DNA of 42,593 nucleotides from an uncultured Lachnospiraceae bacterium (GTDB lineage: Bacteria; Bacillota; Clostridia; Lachnospirales; Lachnospiraceae): assembly GCA_902797675.1 (NCBI GenBank), contig CADBTR010000074.1, positions 1 to 42,593 on the forward strand, in the 5' to 3' direction. The first letter of the stretch is position 1. Every line of letters starts with the position of its first letter. The notes under the pieces were generated by a model. That model made no database searches and was not told the DNA's origin. It saw nothing but the letters and a program-made list of their open reading frames with translations. Positions 8,227 to 16,259 of the stretch are shown one piece after another. Both the position numbers and the translations under genes were made by a program.

Positions 8227-9354
8227 CTACATCATACCCATTCGTTCGTTCTTATCCAATACAATCCTAGGCGTCTGTCCCGGCTCCGTAATATAGGACG
8301 TATTCGCTCTCACCGTTCCTCTGCTCTCCACGATACAGTTCTCGATCACCGTATTATCTCCGATATAAGCATTATTTAAGATAACGGAATTCTTGATCAC
8401 GCAATTATTCCCAATATAAACTTTCTTGAACAAAACGGAATTCTCAATCTGTCCGTTAATGATACAACCGCTGGAAATCAGACTGTTCTTTACCTGCGCT
8501 CCCGGATTGTATTTTGCAGGCGGAAGATCGTCCACCTTGGAATAAACATCCGGATATTGTTTAAAGAAGTAATCCCTGACATTCTCCTTCAGGAAATCCA
8601 TCTGCGTCTGATAATAAGCATCTACGGTTGAAATATTGCTCCAGTAGGAATCCAGCTTATAACCATAAATCTTCTTGATTCCTTTATAACGGATCAAGAT
8701 ATCATTTACAAAGTCAAACCGCTCTTCCTCGGCACACTTCTCGATCAACTCGATCAGCTGTCTTCTCCGGACAATATAGATACCGGTGGAAATCGTGTTG
8801 GACTGGGCAGTCATCGGTTTCTCTTCAAAATTCATGATTCGGCTGTCTTCATTCATCGTCACGACACCGAACCTGGAAACATCCGTTCCTGCCGGAAGAT
8901 CCTTGCAAACCACCGTAATATCGGCTCTCTTAGCGATATGATATTCCAAAACCTTATTGTAATCCAGCTTATAAACGCCATCGCCCGGCGCGATCACCAC
9001 ATACGGCTCATGGCTGCTCTTTAAGAAGCCGATATTCTGCCAGATACTGTCTGCGGTTCCCCGATACCAGTATCCGTTATCCGCAGTGATCGACGGCGTA
9101 AATACATACAAGCCACCCTGTTTTCTTCCAAAATCCCACCACTTGGATGAACTCAAATGTTCATTCAATGACTTTGCGTTATACTGTGTCAATACAGCCA
9201 CTTTCTGAATGTGAGAATTTGACATATTGCTCAGTGTGAAATCCACCGCTCTGTAGCTTCCCGCGATAGGCATGGCAGCGATTGCCCTTTTATTAGAAAG
9301 CTCTTTCATCTTCTTGTTATTTCCACCTGCCAAAATAATTCCTATAGCTCTCAT
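8227..9354 (-). CDS. glgD: GlgD, probable regulatory subunit of glucose-1-phosphate adenylyltransferase
   Basis: A 375-residue paralogue of GlgC with the same nucleotidyltransferase domain followed by a left-handed beta-helix (hexapeptide-like repeats from about residue 285). The nucleotide-binding start is altered: where GlgC has [19 protein letters not shown], this protein has GGNNKKMKELSNKRAIAAM, losing the catalytic Arg context. It is therefore probably the non-catalytic partner that modulates GlgC, as shown for Firmicutes GlgC/GlgD pairs. The ATG at 9354 overlaps the glgC stop by one base (TGATG) and is preceded by AGGTGATAGGTG. A GTG at 9357 is an alternative start. Tight coupling supports a 1:1 complex with GlgC. 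Confidence 0.9.
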   Translation of the reverse strand: MRAIGIILAGGNNKKMKELSNKRAIAAMPIAGSYRAVDFTLSNMSNSHIQKVAVLTQYNAKSLNEHLSSSKWWDFGRKQGGLYVFTPSITADNGYWYRGTADSIWQNIGFLKSSHEPYVVIAPGDGVYKLDYNKVLEYHIAKRADITVVCKDLPAGTDVSRFGVVTMNEDSRIMNFEEKPMTAQSNTISTGIYIVRRRQLIELIEKCAEEERFDFVNDILIRYKGIKKIYGYKLDSYWSNISTVDAYYQTQMDFLKENVRDYFFKQYPDVYSKVDDLPPAKYNPGAQVKNSLISSGCIINGQIENSVLFKKVYIGNNCVIKNSVILNNAYIGDNTVIENCIVESRGTVRANTSYITEPGQTPRIVLDKNERMGMM

Positions 9355-10625
9355 CACCTATCACCTGCCTTAATAATATAGTCACCGCTCTCAAGCACTC
9401 CGTCCGCATAATCTTCTGCCGATGTCTGTCCCATGATTACTGTATTCTTGCCGATCTTCACATTCTTCGGAATGTATGTCTTCTCGCCGATGGTTACCAG
9501 ATCAAAGGCGTATACCTTCTTGTCCAGTTTTGACGGTGCCATCTCACCGACGCCGATCTCCACGTTCTCATCGATCTTTACCTGCTCGGCAACGATAGCT
9601 TTATCAAGTTTCGCGCCTTTGCAGATCACGGAATCCTTCATAATGATGGAATCTTTGACAACCGCACCCTCTTCTACGGTAACTCCGGCGCCGATCACGG
9701 AATTATATACTTCACCGTGAATGTCGCAGCCCTCGCTGATAATGCAGCGCTCGATCTTCGCCGTATCCGCAATATACTGCGGCGGAAGCGTATCACTCTT
9801 CGTATAGATTCTCCAGAACTCTTCATAGAGGTTGAATACCGGAATGATATCGATCAACTCCATATTTGCTTCCCAATAAGAATTCAACGTTCCTACATCT
9901 TTCCAATAACTGTTATATTCATAAGCAAACATTCTGCAGTCTTTTTCAAAACAATACGGAATAATATGCTTTCCGAAATCGCAATTGCTCTGATCTTTTA
10001 ATTTAACCAGTACTTCCTTCAGTACCTGCCACTTGAAGATATAGATACCCATGGAAGCCAGATTGCTTCTCGGTTCTTCCGGCTTCTCCTGGAAATCGGT
10101 GATCCGGTTATTCTCATCTGTCACCACAATTCCGAAACGTTTCGCCTCTTCCATCGGAACCGGCATGGACGCAATGGTCACATCCGCATTATTCGCCTTG
10201 TGGTAATCCAGCATGATCTCATAATCCATCTTATAAATATGATCTCCGGAAAGGATCAGAACATATTCCGGATTATACTGCTCCATATAATCAATGTTCT
10301 GATAGATCGCATTCGCTGTTCCGGTATACCACTCGCTGTTGCCGCTCTTCTCATACGGCGGCAAAATGGTTATACCTCCAACGTTTCTGTCCAAATCCCA
10401 CGGGATTCCGATCCCGATATGAGAATTCAGTCTCAAGGGCTGATACTGGGTAAGAACACCAACGGTATCAACTCCTGAATTGATACAATTGCTAAGCGGG
10501 AAATCAATGATACGATACTTTCCGCCGAAAGCAACTGCCGGCTTCGCAACCTTGGAAGTGAGCACTCCAAGTCTGCTGCCCTGTCCTCCTGCCAATAACA
10601 TGGCAATCATCTCTTTTTTAATCAC
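9354..10625 (-). CDS. glgC: Glucose-1-phosphate adenylyltransferase (ADP-glucose pyrophosphorylase)
   Basis: Makes ADP-glucose from glucose-1-phosphate and ATP, the committed step of bacterial glycogen synthesis. The 423-residue protein has the nucleotide-binding loop [14 protein letters not shown] (about 12-25), the substrate segments [10 protein letters not shown] and [17 protein letters not shown], and a C-terminal beta-helix from about residue 290. Translation starts with GTG at 10625, chosen because GAGGTGATAAC stands directly in front of it. It is followed by glgD with a one-base overlap and then spoVG. Neither glgA nor glgB is in the window, so the rest of the pathway must be elsewhere. 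Confidence 0.95.
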   Translation of the reverse strand: MIKKEMIAMLLAGGQGSRLGVLTSKVAKPAVAFGGKYRIIDFPLSNCINSGVDTVGVLTQYQPLRLNSHIGIGIPWDLDRNVGGITILPPYEKSGNSEWYTGTANAIYQNIDYMEQYNPEYVLILSGDHIYKMDYEIMLDYHKANNADVTIASMPVPMEEAKRFGIVVTDENNRITDFQEKPEEPRSNLASMGIYIFKWQVLKEVLVKLKDQSNCDFGKHIIPYCFEKDCRMFAYEYNSYWKDVGTLNSYWEANMELIDIIPVFNLYEEFWRIYTKSDTLPPQYIADTAKIERCIISEGCDIHGEVYNSVIGAGVTVEEGAVVKDSIIMKDSVICKGAKLDKAIVAEQVKIDENVEIGVGEMAPSKLDKKVYAFDLVTIGEKTYIPKNVKIGKNTVIMGQTSAEDYADGVLESGDYIIKAGDR

Positions 10626-10756
10626 GTTATCACCTCGCTGTAAATTTCTAACCGCACACGGTCATTGTTGTTCTGTCACACCAAAAACAGTATGAACTAA
10701 AGACTAAACTGCACTTACTCTGTTCTTTTTCTGCATTCTTACTCTTTATGCTCTTC

Positions 10757-10784
10757 ATTATATCATAATTTTCCAAAAATTAAA
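10757..10784 (-). promoter_or_regulatory. Probable glgC promoter
   Basis: On the minus strand a perfect TATAAT -10 (10757-10762) lies 16 bp from a weak TTTAAT -35 (10779-10784). The resulting leader of glgC would be about 120 nt and contains only a small ACCG/CGGT hairpin (10651-10662). The -10 is convincing; the -35 is not. Confidence 0.45.
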
Positions 10785-10893
10785 GGGCTTTCTGCAAATT
10801 TGTACAACTTTTTTCTGCTTTCTTAAAGAAATTAGGCATATTCACCTATAATGTCGTCATTCTATCTGACGGAATTTTTGCAAAACTTCTTGA

Positions 10894-10921
10894 TTGCATT
10901 TTCCTTAAATGGTAGTATAAT
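10894..10921 (+). promoter_or_regulatory. Probable murC promoter
   Basis: TTGCAT (10894-10899), a 16-bp spacer and TATAAT (10916-10921) lie about 40 bp before the murC start, which has the ribosome-binding site GGAGGGACAAATT. With the oppositely facing glgC promoter this explains the 336-bp divergent gap between glgC and murC. Confidence 0.6.
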
Positions 10922-10961
10922 ATGGTGAAAACATCAATTTTATGTATCGGAGGGACAAATT

Positions 10962-12341
10962 ATGCCGGATATTTGTTTAAATAAACTGAAAAAAGTGCAC
11001 TTTATCGGAATCGGCGGGATCAGTATGAGCGGACTGGCAGAGATTCTCCTTGACAAAGGAGTTGCCGTCAGCGGTTCAGATTCCCATGAAAGCGAGCTTA
11101 CCATCCGTCTTGCTGATTCGGGTGCTACAATATTATATGGACAAAAAGCGGAAAATATTACGAAAGATTTGGATCTTGTTGTTTACACGGCGGCCATTCA
11201 TGAAGACAATCCGGAGCTTGCCGCCGCAAAAGCCGCCGGTATTCCGGTTATGGTGCGGGCGGAATTTCTCGGAATTATTATGAAAGATTTCAAAAACGCC
11301 ATCAATATTTCCGGTACCCACGGAAAAACAACCACAACTTCCATGATTTCCCAGATCCTTCTGGAAGGAGACTGTGATCCTACCATTCTTGTGGGCGGCA
11401 TGATGCCTGCCATCGGAGGAAATCTGAGAATCGGACATTCCGAAAACTTTGTAACGGAGAGTTGTGAATACACCAACAGTTTTCTCTCCTTTTTCCCTAC
11501 CACCGCAGTCATCTTAAATGTGGCGGCGGATCACCTTGATTTTTTTAAAGATCTCGAGGATATCCGCCACAGTTTCCGCCGCTTTGCACAACTGGTGCCA
11601 AAGGACGGTTACGTTGTGATCAACAGCGACATCGAAGATTATCATTACTTTACAGATAATCTCCCTTGCAAAATCATTACCTTCGGAACGAATCCCGATG
11701 CAAGCGACTATTCCGCAGCCGATATTGCTTACGATTCCCTCGGCTGCTGCTCCTACACGCTGTTAAGATCCAAAGAACCGGTAGGAAAGATCCAGCTGTC
11801 CGCCCCGGGACTCCACAATGTGTCCAATTCCCTTGCCGCCGTTGCGGTTGCTTTCAACATGGGAATCCCGTTTGAGACTATTGCCAGGGGATTATCCCTT
11901 TTTTCCGGAACCGACCGTAGATTTCAGAAGAAAGGAACATTTCAGGGCGTCACCGTAGTCGATGACTACGCCCATCATCCGGACGAGATCAATGCCAGCC
12001 TTGCCACCGCAGAACACTATCCTCATCGGGAATTGTGGGTTGTATTCCAGCCTCACACCTATTCCCGCACAAAAGCACTCTTCCATGAATTCGCGGAAGA
12101 GCTCTCCAGGGCAGATCATGTGGTTCTCGCAGACATTTATGCCGCAAGAGAAACCGATACTCTGGGAGTTTCCTCAAAAATGCTGGCGGACGCCATCAAA
12201 GAAAAAGGAACGGATGCCTATTATTTTCCGGATTTTGCATCCATCGAAGAATTTTTGAAAAAAAATTGTTTACACGATGATTTGTTGATAACTATGGGAG
12301 CCGGAAATGTAGTAACCATCGGCGAAGACCTCATCTCATAA
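10962..12341 (+). CDS. murC: UDP-N-acetylmuramate--L-alanine ligase
   Basis: Adds L-alanine to UDP-MurNAc, the first amino-acid step of peptidoglycan stem-peptide synthesis, using ATP in the cytoplasm. The 459-residue protein shows the Mur ligase order: an N-terminal Rossmann-like domain with GIGGISMSG (16-24), the ATP loop GTHGKTTT (118-125), the NVAADHLDFF segment of the central domain, and a C-terminal domain containing DDYAHHPDEI and FQPHTYSRT. Length and motifs fit MurC rather than MurD, MurE or MurF. It appears monocistronic, with its own promoter and a terminator-like hairpin right after the stop. It is divergent from glgC. Confidence 0.95.
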   Translation: MPDICLNKLKKVHFIGIGGISMSGLAEILLDKGVAVSGSDSHESELTIRLADSGATILYGQKAENITKDLDLVVYTAAIHEDNPELAAAKAAGIPVMVRAEFLGIIMKDFKNAINISGTHGKTTTTSMISQILLEGDCDPTILVGGMMPAIGGNLRIGHSENFVTESCEYTNSFLSFFPTTAVILNVAADHLDFFKDLEDIRHSFRRFAQLVPKDGYVVINSDIEDYHYFTDNLPCKIITFGTNPDASDYSAADIAYDSLGCCSYTLLRSKEPVGKIQLSAPGLHNVSNSLAAVAVAFNMGIPFETIARGLSLFSGTDRRFQKKGTFQGVTVVDDYAHHPDEINASLATAEHYPHRELWVVFQPHTYSRTKALFHEFAEELSRADHVVLADIYAARETDTLGVSSKMLADAIKEKGTDAYYFPDFASIEEFLKKNCLHDDLLITMGAGNVVTIGEDLIS

Positions 12342-12345
12342 TTAC

Positions 12346-12496
12346 TTATCCACATATCCACATTTTTTTCCACCGATAGACTGCGGAAAGAAATGTGGAT
12401 ATATTTTTATTTTACACACATTTTACAATTCACACGTTTCGTCCGAAAAGTAAGCGTTTCTCCGTTTTTATCCACATTTTTATCCACTTATCCACA
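12346..12496. promoter_or_regulatory. Cluster of DnaA boxes between murC and the helicase-loader genes
   Basis: Three perfect DnaA boxes (TTATCCACA) lie at 12346-12354, 12468-12476 and 12488-12496. Near-matches are ATATCCACA at 12354-12362, its reverse complement at 12394-12402, and TTATCCACT at 12480-12488. The last three boxes are almost contiguous. The boxes are seen directly. That DnaA binds here, and what for, is inference: autoregulation of replication genes or titration of DnaA. Two near-matches also form part of the murC terminator-like stem. Confidence 0.6.
12355..12410 (+). terminator. Terminator-like hairpin after murC
   Basis: A 17-bp inverted repeat (12355-12371 with 12385-12401, one G-T wobble and a 13-nt loop) is followed by an AT-rich tract with five Ts. 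It starts 14 bp after the murC stop. Its arms also carry ATATCCACA-type sequences, so this segment may be read both as a terminator and as DnaA-binding sites. Confidence 0.6.
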
Positions 12497-12551
12497 CTCT
12501 TGTGTTAATTACAGGGCAAAAAAATGCACTTCTTCTCTCCGGATTGTCTGA

Positions 12552-12580
12552 TTTACAGATTTCCTTTTCTGTGATAGAAT
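12552..12580 (+). promoter_or_regulatory. Probable promoter of the DnaD-domain/DnaI-like operon
   Basis: TTTACA (12552-12557), a 17-bp spacer and TAGAAT (12575-12580) lie about 75 bp before the coding start and about 55 bp downstream of the last DnaA box. That geometry allows DnaA to act on this promoter. Confidence 0.6.
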
Positions 12581-12654
12581 ACATGTTATACTTGTAGAAA
12601 ACATTACGATTCAGTACAGAAAATAACACTTCACACTTTAAGGAACATTACATT

Positions 12655-13710
12655 ATGGAACAAATCACCTTATGTCAAAAACAACCTTTTCAATATACCC
12701 TTGTTCAAAATAACTTTCTCGATCATTATATGATCAACGCCAACGGCGAATATGTAAAGATCTACCTGTATCTGTTGCGCTGTCTGGGGGATGAACAATT
12801 GCGGAACGCCTGTAGCATCAGCAGATTCGCAGATATCTTTGACTGTACGGAGAAGGATATCCTGCGGGCACTGAAATATTGGGAGCACGCAGGGCTTCTT
12901 ACTTTGCAGACAGACGCCGGCCGCCTGTGCCGGATTGAATTGTGTGAGCCGGAACCTTTAAAAGCCTCCGCAGCAATTGAAACTGCCGGGCTTTCAAATA
13001 AATCTGACGGACTGCCAAAGCCCGCCGGACTTTCAGGCAAATCCGGCGGGTTTTCAAAAGCTTCCGAAAATCCGGAGGCAAGGCAGCTTTTGCGGATTGC
13101 CCAGACTTATCTGGGGAAAACGCTTAGTCCCATGGAAGCCGACAAGATTTTATATTTTTATCAGGATCTCGGCTTTTCCGCCGATCTGACGGAATACCTG
13201 CTGGAATATTGTATTTCCAACAATCACCGCTCCATCCGTTACATCGAAACGGTGGGGCTTTCATGGCATGAAGCAGGAATTACCAGCAGAAAGGAAGCTA
13301 AGGAGCATGTGCTGCAATTCTCCGGCATTTATTCGGACGTCTTCAAAGCCTTCGGGCTGTCCGGCCGCGCTCCGACTGCCATCGAGCGGGAGATGATCGA
13401 TAGATGGCAAAAAGATTACGGGTTTGACAGAGATCTGATCCTGCAGGCCTGCAACCGCACCATCAGCGCGATCCATCAGCCAAGTTTTCAGTATGCCGAC
13501 TCCATTCTCTCCAAATGGAAAAAGGCTCAGGTGAAAAACCGCACTGATCTGAACGAACTGGATTCCATGCATCGCAAACGCAAGGAACAAAATGCGGCAG
13601 CAAAAGCCGATCAACCGGCACGTCCGCCGAAGAAAAATGACTTTACAAATTTCCCTCAGCGGGAATATAATTTTGATGAAATTGAAAAAGAGCTGTTAAA
13701 GCGGAAGTGA
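12655..13710 (+). CDS. DnaD-domain (DnaD/DnaB-type) replication initiation protein
   Basis: A 351-residue protein with an N-terminal winged-helix-like region (about 1-100), a Gly/Ser/Lys-rich linker (about 110-145) and two helical DnaD/DnaB_2-type domains (about 150-215 and 222-300). Both end in the family's aromatic YxxxIxxxW-like pattern, seen as RYIETVGLSWHEAGI and QYADSILSKWKKA. Such proteins remodel oriC DNA and help load the replicative helicase in Firmicutes. The linker is built from short AGLS.KS.G repeats. The stop is followed after 10 bases by a DnaI-like ATPase gene, the usual pairing. The RBS (AAGGAA) is weak. The tail is basic and ends FDEIEKELLKRK. Confidence 0.85.
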   Translation: MEQITLCQKQPFQYTLVQNNFLDHYMINANGEYVKIYLYLLRCLGDEQLRNACSISRFADIFDCTEKDILRALKYWEHAGLLTLQTDAGRLCRIELCEPEPLKASAAIETAGLSNKSDGLPKPAGLSGKSGGFSKASENPEARQLLRIAQTYLGKTLSPMEADKILYFYQDLGFSADLTEYLLEYCISNNHRSIRYIETVGLSWHEAGITSRKEAKEHVLQFSGIYSDVFKAFGLSGRAPTAIEREMIDRWQKDYGFDRDLILQACNRTISAIHQPSFQYADSILSKWKKAQVKNRTDLNELDSMHRKRKEQNAAAKADQPARPPKKNDFTNFPQREYNFDEIEKELLKRK

Positions 13711-13720
13711 GGTGACAGAC

Positions 13721-14728
13721 ATGAGTCTTACAAACGAACAATACCGGCAAATCCTGCGCAGTTATGAAGAGCTTCGTCTGGAGAATGTACGGGAACAGGA
13801 ACGCCGGATAAAAGAAATTTTTGCAAAAATTCCCGAAATTGCAGCGATTCATGATGAGATTTCTTCTCTCTCTTTGAAAACGGCAAAGGAGCGCCTGCTT
13901 TCTTCCGACTCAGGGACAGAGCCTTTTCACAGTTCCCCGGCGGCTTCGGAATTAAAACGCTTATCTGCAAGAAAACTGGAACTGCTCAGACAAAACGGCT
14001 ACCCGGAAGATTATCTTACCCTGCACTGTCACTGTGAAAACTGCCGCGACACCGGCTATATCGGCAATCAGATGTGTTCCTGCATGCGTAAAAAAGTCAT
14101 TCATATCCTTTATGAGCAGTCAAACCTGAAAGAGCTGGTGGAACAGGAGAATTTTTCCACCTTTCGCCTGGATCTCTATTCCGATCAGGATATCGATGAA
14201 GCTGTCGGCATTTCCGCAAGGAAGAATATGACGGAAGTATTGAAAACCGCAAAACTTTATATCGAGCAGTTCGGTTCTGAATCCGGCAATCTCTTTATCT
14301 ACGGTGCCGCCGGCGTAGGAAAGACATTTTTGATCAACTGCATTGCCAGGGAACTGATCGAGGATTCCCGCTCTGTCATCTATATGTCCGCCGTGAGGTT
14401 TTTTGATGTTCTGGCAGACGCCTCTTTCCATAAAGGAGAAAATCTGTCGGATTATGAGAGCACGGTGCAGCGTGACTTGTATGACTGCGATCTTCTGATC
14501 ATCGATGATCTGGGTACGGAGTTAGGCAATTCCTTTACCGCCTCCGCCCTGTTTCAATGCATCAACGAGCGGGCAAACCGGAAGAAATCCGTAATCATTT
14601 CCACGAATCTTCCCCTTGCCGGGCTGCGTGATCGCTATTCCGACCGGGTGTTTTCAAGAATTGCAAGTAAATACAAGATCATAAAGATCTTCGGACGCGA
14701 TCTGAGGATTTTGCGCTCGCTGCAGTAA
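13721..14728 (+). CDS. DnaI/DnaC-like helicase-loader ATPase
   Basis: A 335-residue AAA+ protein of the DnaC/DnaI family, which loads the replicative helicase DnaB. The N-terminal helical region is followed by a cysteine cluster (C103, C105, C108, C119, C121) resembling the DnaI zinc site. The ATPase core has Walker A GAAGVGKT at 195-202, Walker B LLIIDDLGTE at 258-267, and the sensor segment ISTNLPLAGL. ATG at 13721 is preferred over GTG at 13712 because AGGTGACAGAC places a good ribosome-binding site in front of it. It lies 10 bp after the DnaD-domain gene and is clearly co-transcribed. Its presumed substrate, DnaB, is encoded at 23511-24845. Confidence 0.9.
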   Translation: MSLTNEQYRQILRSYEELRLENVREQERRIKEIFAKIPEIAAIHDEISSLSLKTAKERLLSSDSGTEPFHSSPAASELKRLSARKLELLRQNGYPEDYLTLHCHCENCRDTGYIGNQMCSCMRKKVIHILYEQSNLKELVEQENFSTFRLDLYSDQDIDEAVGISARKNMTEVLKTAKLYIEQFGSESGNLFIYGAAGVGKTFLINCIARELIEDSRSVIYMSAVRFFDVLADASFHKGENLSDYESTVQRDLYDCDLLIIDDLGTELGNSFTASALFQCINERANRKKSVIISTNLPLAGLRDRYSDRVFSRIASKYKIIKIFGRDLRILRSLQ

Positions 14729-14740
14729 TAGATCGGGGTG

Positions 14741-14788
14741 CTATTCACAGCCGCTTCCCCCTGTATTCGCAACGGCATCTGTGAATAG
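14741..14788 (+). terminator. Long-loop inverted repeat after the DnaI-like gene
   Basis: CTATTCACAG (14741-14750) and CTGTGAATAG (14779-14788) form a perfect 10-bp stem with a 28-nt loop. A second small palindrome, AATAGT-A-ACTATT, follows (14784-14796), then GTATTTTTCT. The loop is too long for a typical intrinsic terminator, so it could instead be a short palindromic intergenic repeat. It probably ends or insulates the operon from prs. Confidence 0.45.
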
Positions 14789-14821
14789 TAACTATTATGG
14801 GTATTTTTCTCATTTAATTGC

Positions 14822-14849
14822 TTGACTTCACGCCAGAATCATATATAAT
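14822..14849 (+). promoter_or_regulatory. Probable prs promoter
   Basis: TTGACT (14822-14827), a 16-bp spacer and TATAAT (14844-14849) stand about 70 bp before the prs start. This is one of the best sigma-A-type matches in the window. Confidence 0.75.
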
Positions 14850-14918
14850 GATACAAGGGTCAGAGTGTCTTCGACCCGTTACATAACAATGAAAAGTAAT
14901 ATACATGGAGGATTTATC

Positions 14919-16097
14919 ATGCCTGATGAAAAGCATTTAGAAACCGTTCCGGTAGGCCCGCTGGGCATTATCTGTATGGAAAGCTGCCATTCTCTGGGGG
15001 ACAAGGTGAATAAATATATTGTCAACTGGAGAAAACACCGTACCGGATTGATCACTCATTCTGTATCCTACACCGGATATCAGAAAGATTCCTACCTGAT
15101 CGATGCTCAGGTTCCTCGTTTCGGTTCCGGCGAAGCCAAAGGAATCATTAACGAAACGATCCGCGGTGATGATCTGTATATTCTGGTGGATGTGGGAAAT
15201 TACAGCATGACTTATTCTCTGTGCGGATTTGCAAATCATATGTCTCCGGATGATCATTTTCAGGATTTAAAGAGAATTATCGCCGCAGCCGGCGGAAAGG
15301 CAAGACGGATCAATGTTATCATGCCGTTCCTCTACGAGAGCCGTCAGCACAAGAGAACAAGACGTGAATCCCTTGACTGCGCCATTGCTCTTCAGGAACT
15401 GACCGCTATGGGCGTGGAAAATATCATTACCTTTGACGCCCACGATCCGAGAGTCCAGAACGCGATTCCGCTGAAAGGCTTTGAGACTGTTCAGCCGGGA
15501 TATCAGTTCATCAAAGGACTTCTCCGTGAAGTAAAGGATTTAAAGATTGACTCCAGACATATGATGGTAATCAGTCCGGATGAAGGCGGTACATCACGTG
15601 CAGTGTATCTTGCCAACGTGCTGGGACTTGATATGGGAATGTTCTACAAGAGACGAGATTACGCAACCATCGTAGACGGCAGAAATCCGATCGTGGCTCA
15701 CGAATTTTTAGGCTCTGACGTGGAAGGAATGGACGTCATCGTCATCGACGATATGATTTCCTCCGGCGAAAGTGTCCTTGAAGTTGCCAGAGAATTAAAG
15801 AAGCGCAAAGTCAACCGGGTCTTTGTCGCCGCTACATTCGGTCTGTTCACAGGCGGTCTTGACAAATTCGACAAAGCTTACGAAGAAGGTCTTATCGACA
15901 AGATCCTGACCACAAACCTGACTTATCAGACACCGGAGCTTTTAAGCAAGCCTTATTATATCGATTGCGACATGAGCAAATATATCGCTTTGATCATTGA
16001 CACTTTGAATCACGATGCAACCATGAGCGACCTGTTGAACCCGGTAAACCGTATTCACCGTCTCGTCAGCCGTTACAAAGGCGAGAAAGAACAGTAA
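14919..16097 (+). CDS. prs: Ribose-phosphate pyrophosphokinase (PRPP synthetase), long divergent form
   Basis: Makes PRPP from ribose-5-phosphate and ATP for nucleotide, His and Trp synthesis. At 392 residues it is longer than the classical enzyme of about 315. The phosphoribosyltransferase fold is visible: VIMPFLYESRQHKRTRRES resembles the ATP/flexible-loop region, FDAHDPRVQNAIP the conserved DxHxxxxQ segment, VISPDEGGTSRA the pyrophosphate-loop region, and VIVIDDMISSGESV the PRPP loop. In the PRPP loop the usual D-T-x-G-T is replaced by S-S-G-E-S. ATG at 14919 follows GGAGGATTTATC; a longer frame from 14865 lacks such a site. It stands alone between two promoters. The divergent loop leaves the exact substrate slightly open, but the family call is firm. 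Confidence 0.85.
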   Translation: MPDEKHLETVPVGPLGIICMESCHSLGDKVNKYIVNWRKHRTGLITHSVSYTGYQKDSYLIDAQVPRFGSGEAKGIINETIRGDDLYILVDVGNYSMTYSLCGFANHMSPDDHFQDLKRIIAAAGGKARRINVIMPFLYESRQHKRTRRESLDCAIALQELTAMGVENIITFDAHDPRVQNAIPLKGFETVQPGYQFIKGLLREVKDLKIDSRHMMVISPDEGGTSRAVYLANVLGLDMGMFYKRRDYATIVDGRNPIVAHEFLGSDVEGMDVIVIDDMISSGESVLEVARELKKRKVNRVFVAATFGLFTGGLDKFDKAYEEGLIDKILTTNLTYQTPELLSKPYYIDCDMSKYIALIIDTLNHDATMSDLLNPVNRIHRLVSRYKGEKEQ

Positions 16098-16197
16098 TAA
16101 CCGAAGGATTCTTTTGGTAATTTTGCACATGATACCCATGATTTCTTATCTATTTTTGTAAATTTAAAAGAATTTCAGAAAAATTTAAAATTTCTTC

Positions 16198-16226
16198 TTT
16201 CAAAATTCGCAAAAATAGATTATGAT
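16198..16226 (+). promoter_or_regulatory. Possible xfp promoter in an AT-rich intergenic region
   Basis: The 162-bp gap between prs and xfp is very AT-rich. TATGAT (16221-16226) lies 17 bp from TTTCAA (16198-16203). Several overlapping TATATAT/TATTATAA alternatives make the true -10 uncertain. A weak ACCGAA/TTTGGT hairpin just after prs might be its terminator. The xfp ribosome-binding site AAGGAGAAATAAAA is strong. Confidence 0.3.
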
Positions 16227-16259
16227 ATATATATTATAAAAACACAAGGAGAAATAAAA

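Noticed and set aside
12342..12654. Chromosomal origin of replication
   Set aside because: DnaA boxes are present, but there is no dnaA or dnaN, no clear AT-rich unwinding element beside them, and the region is well explained as an operon promoter. It is kept only as a DnaA-box finding.
13712..13720. GTG at 13712 as start of the DnaI-like gene
   Set aside because: That GTG forms part of the AGGTG ribosome-binding site for the ATG at 13721, which is better spaced.
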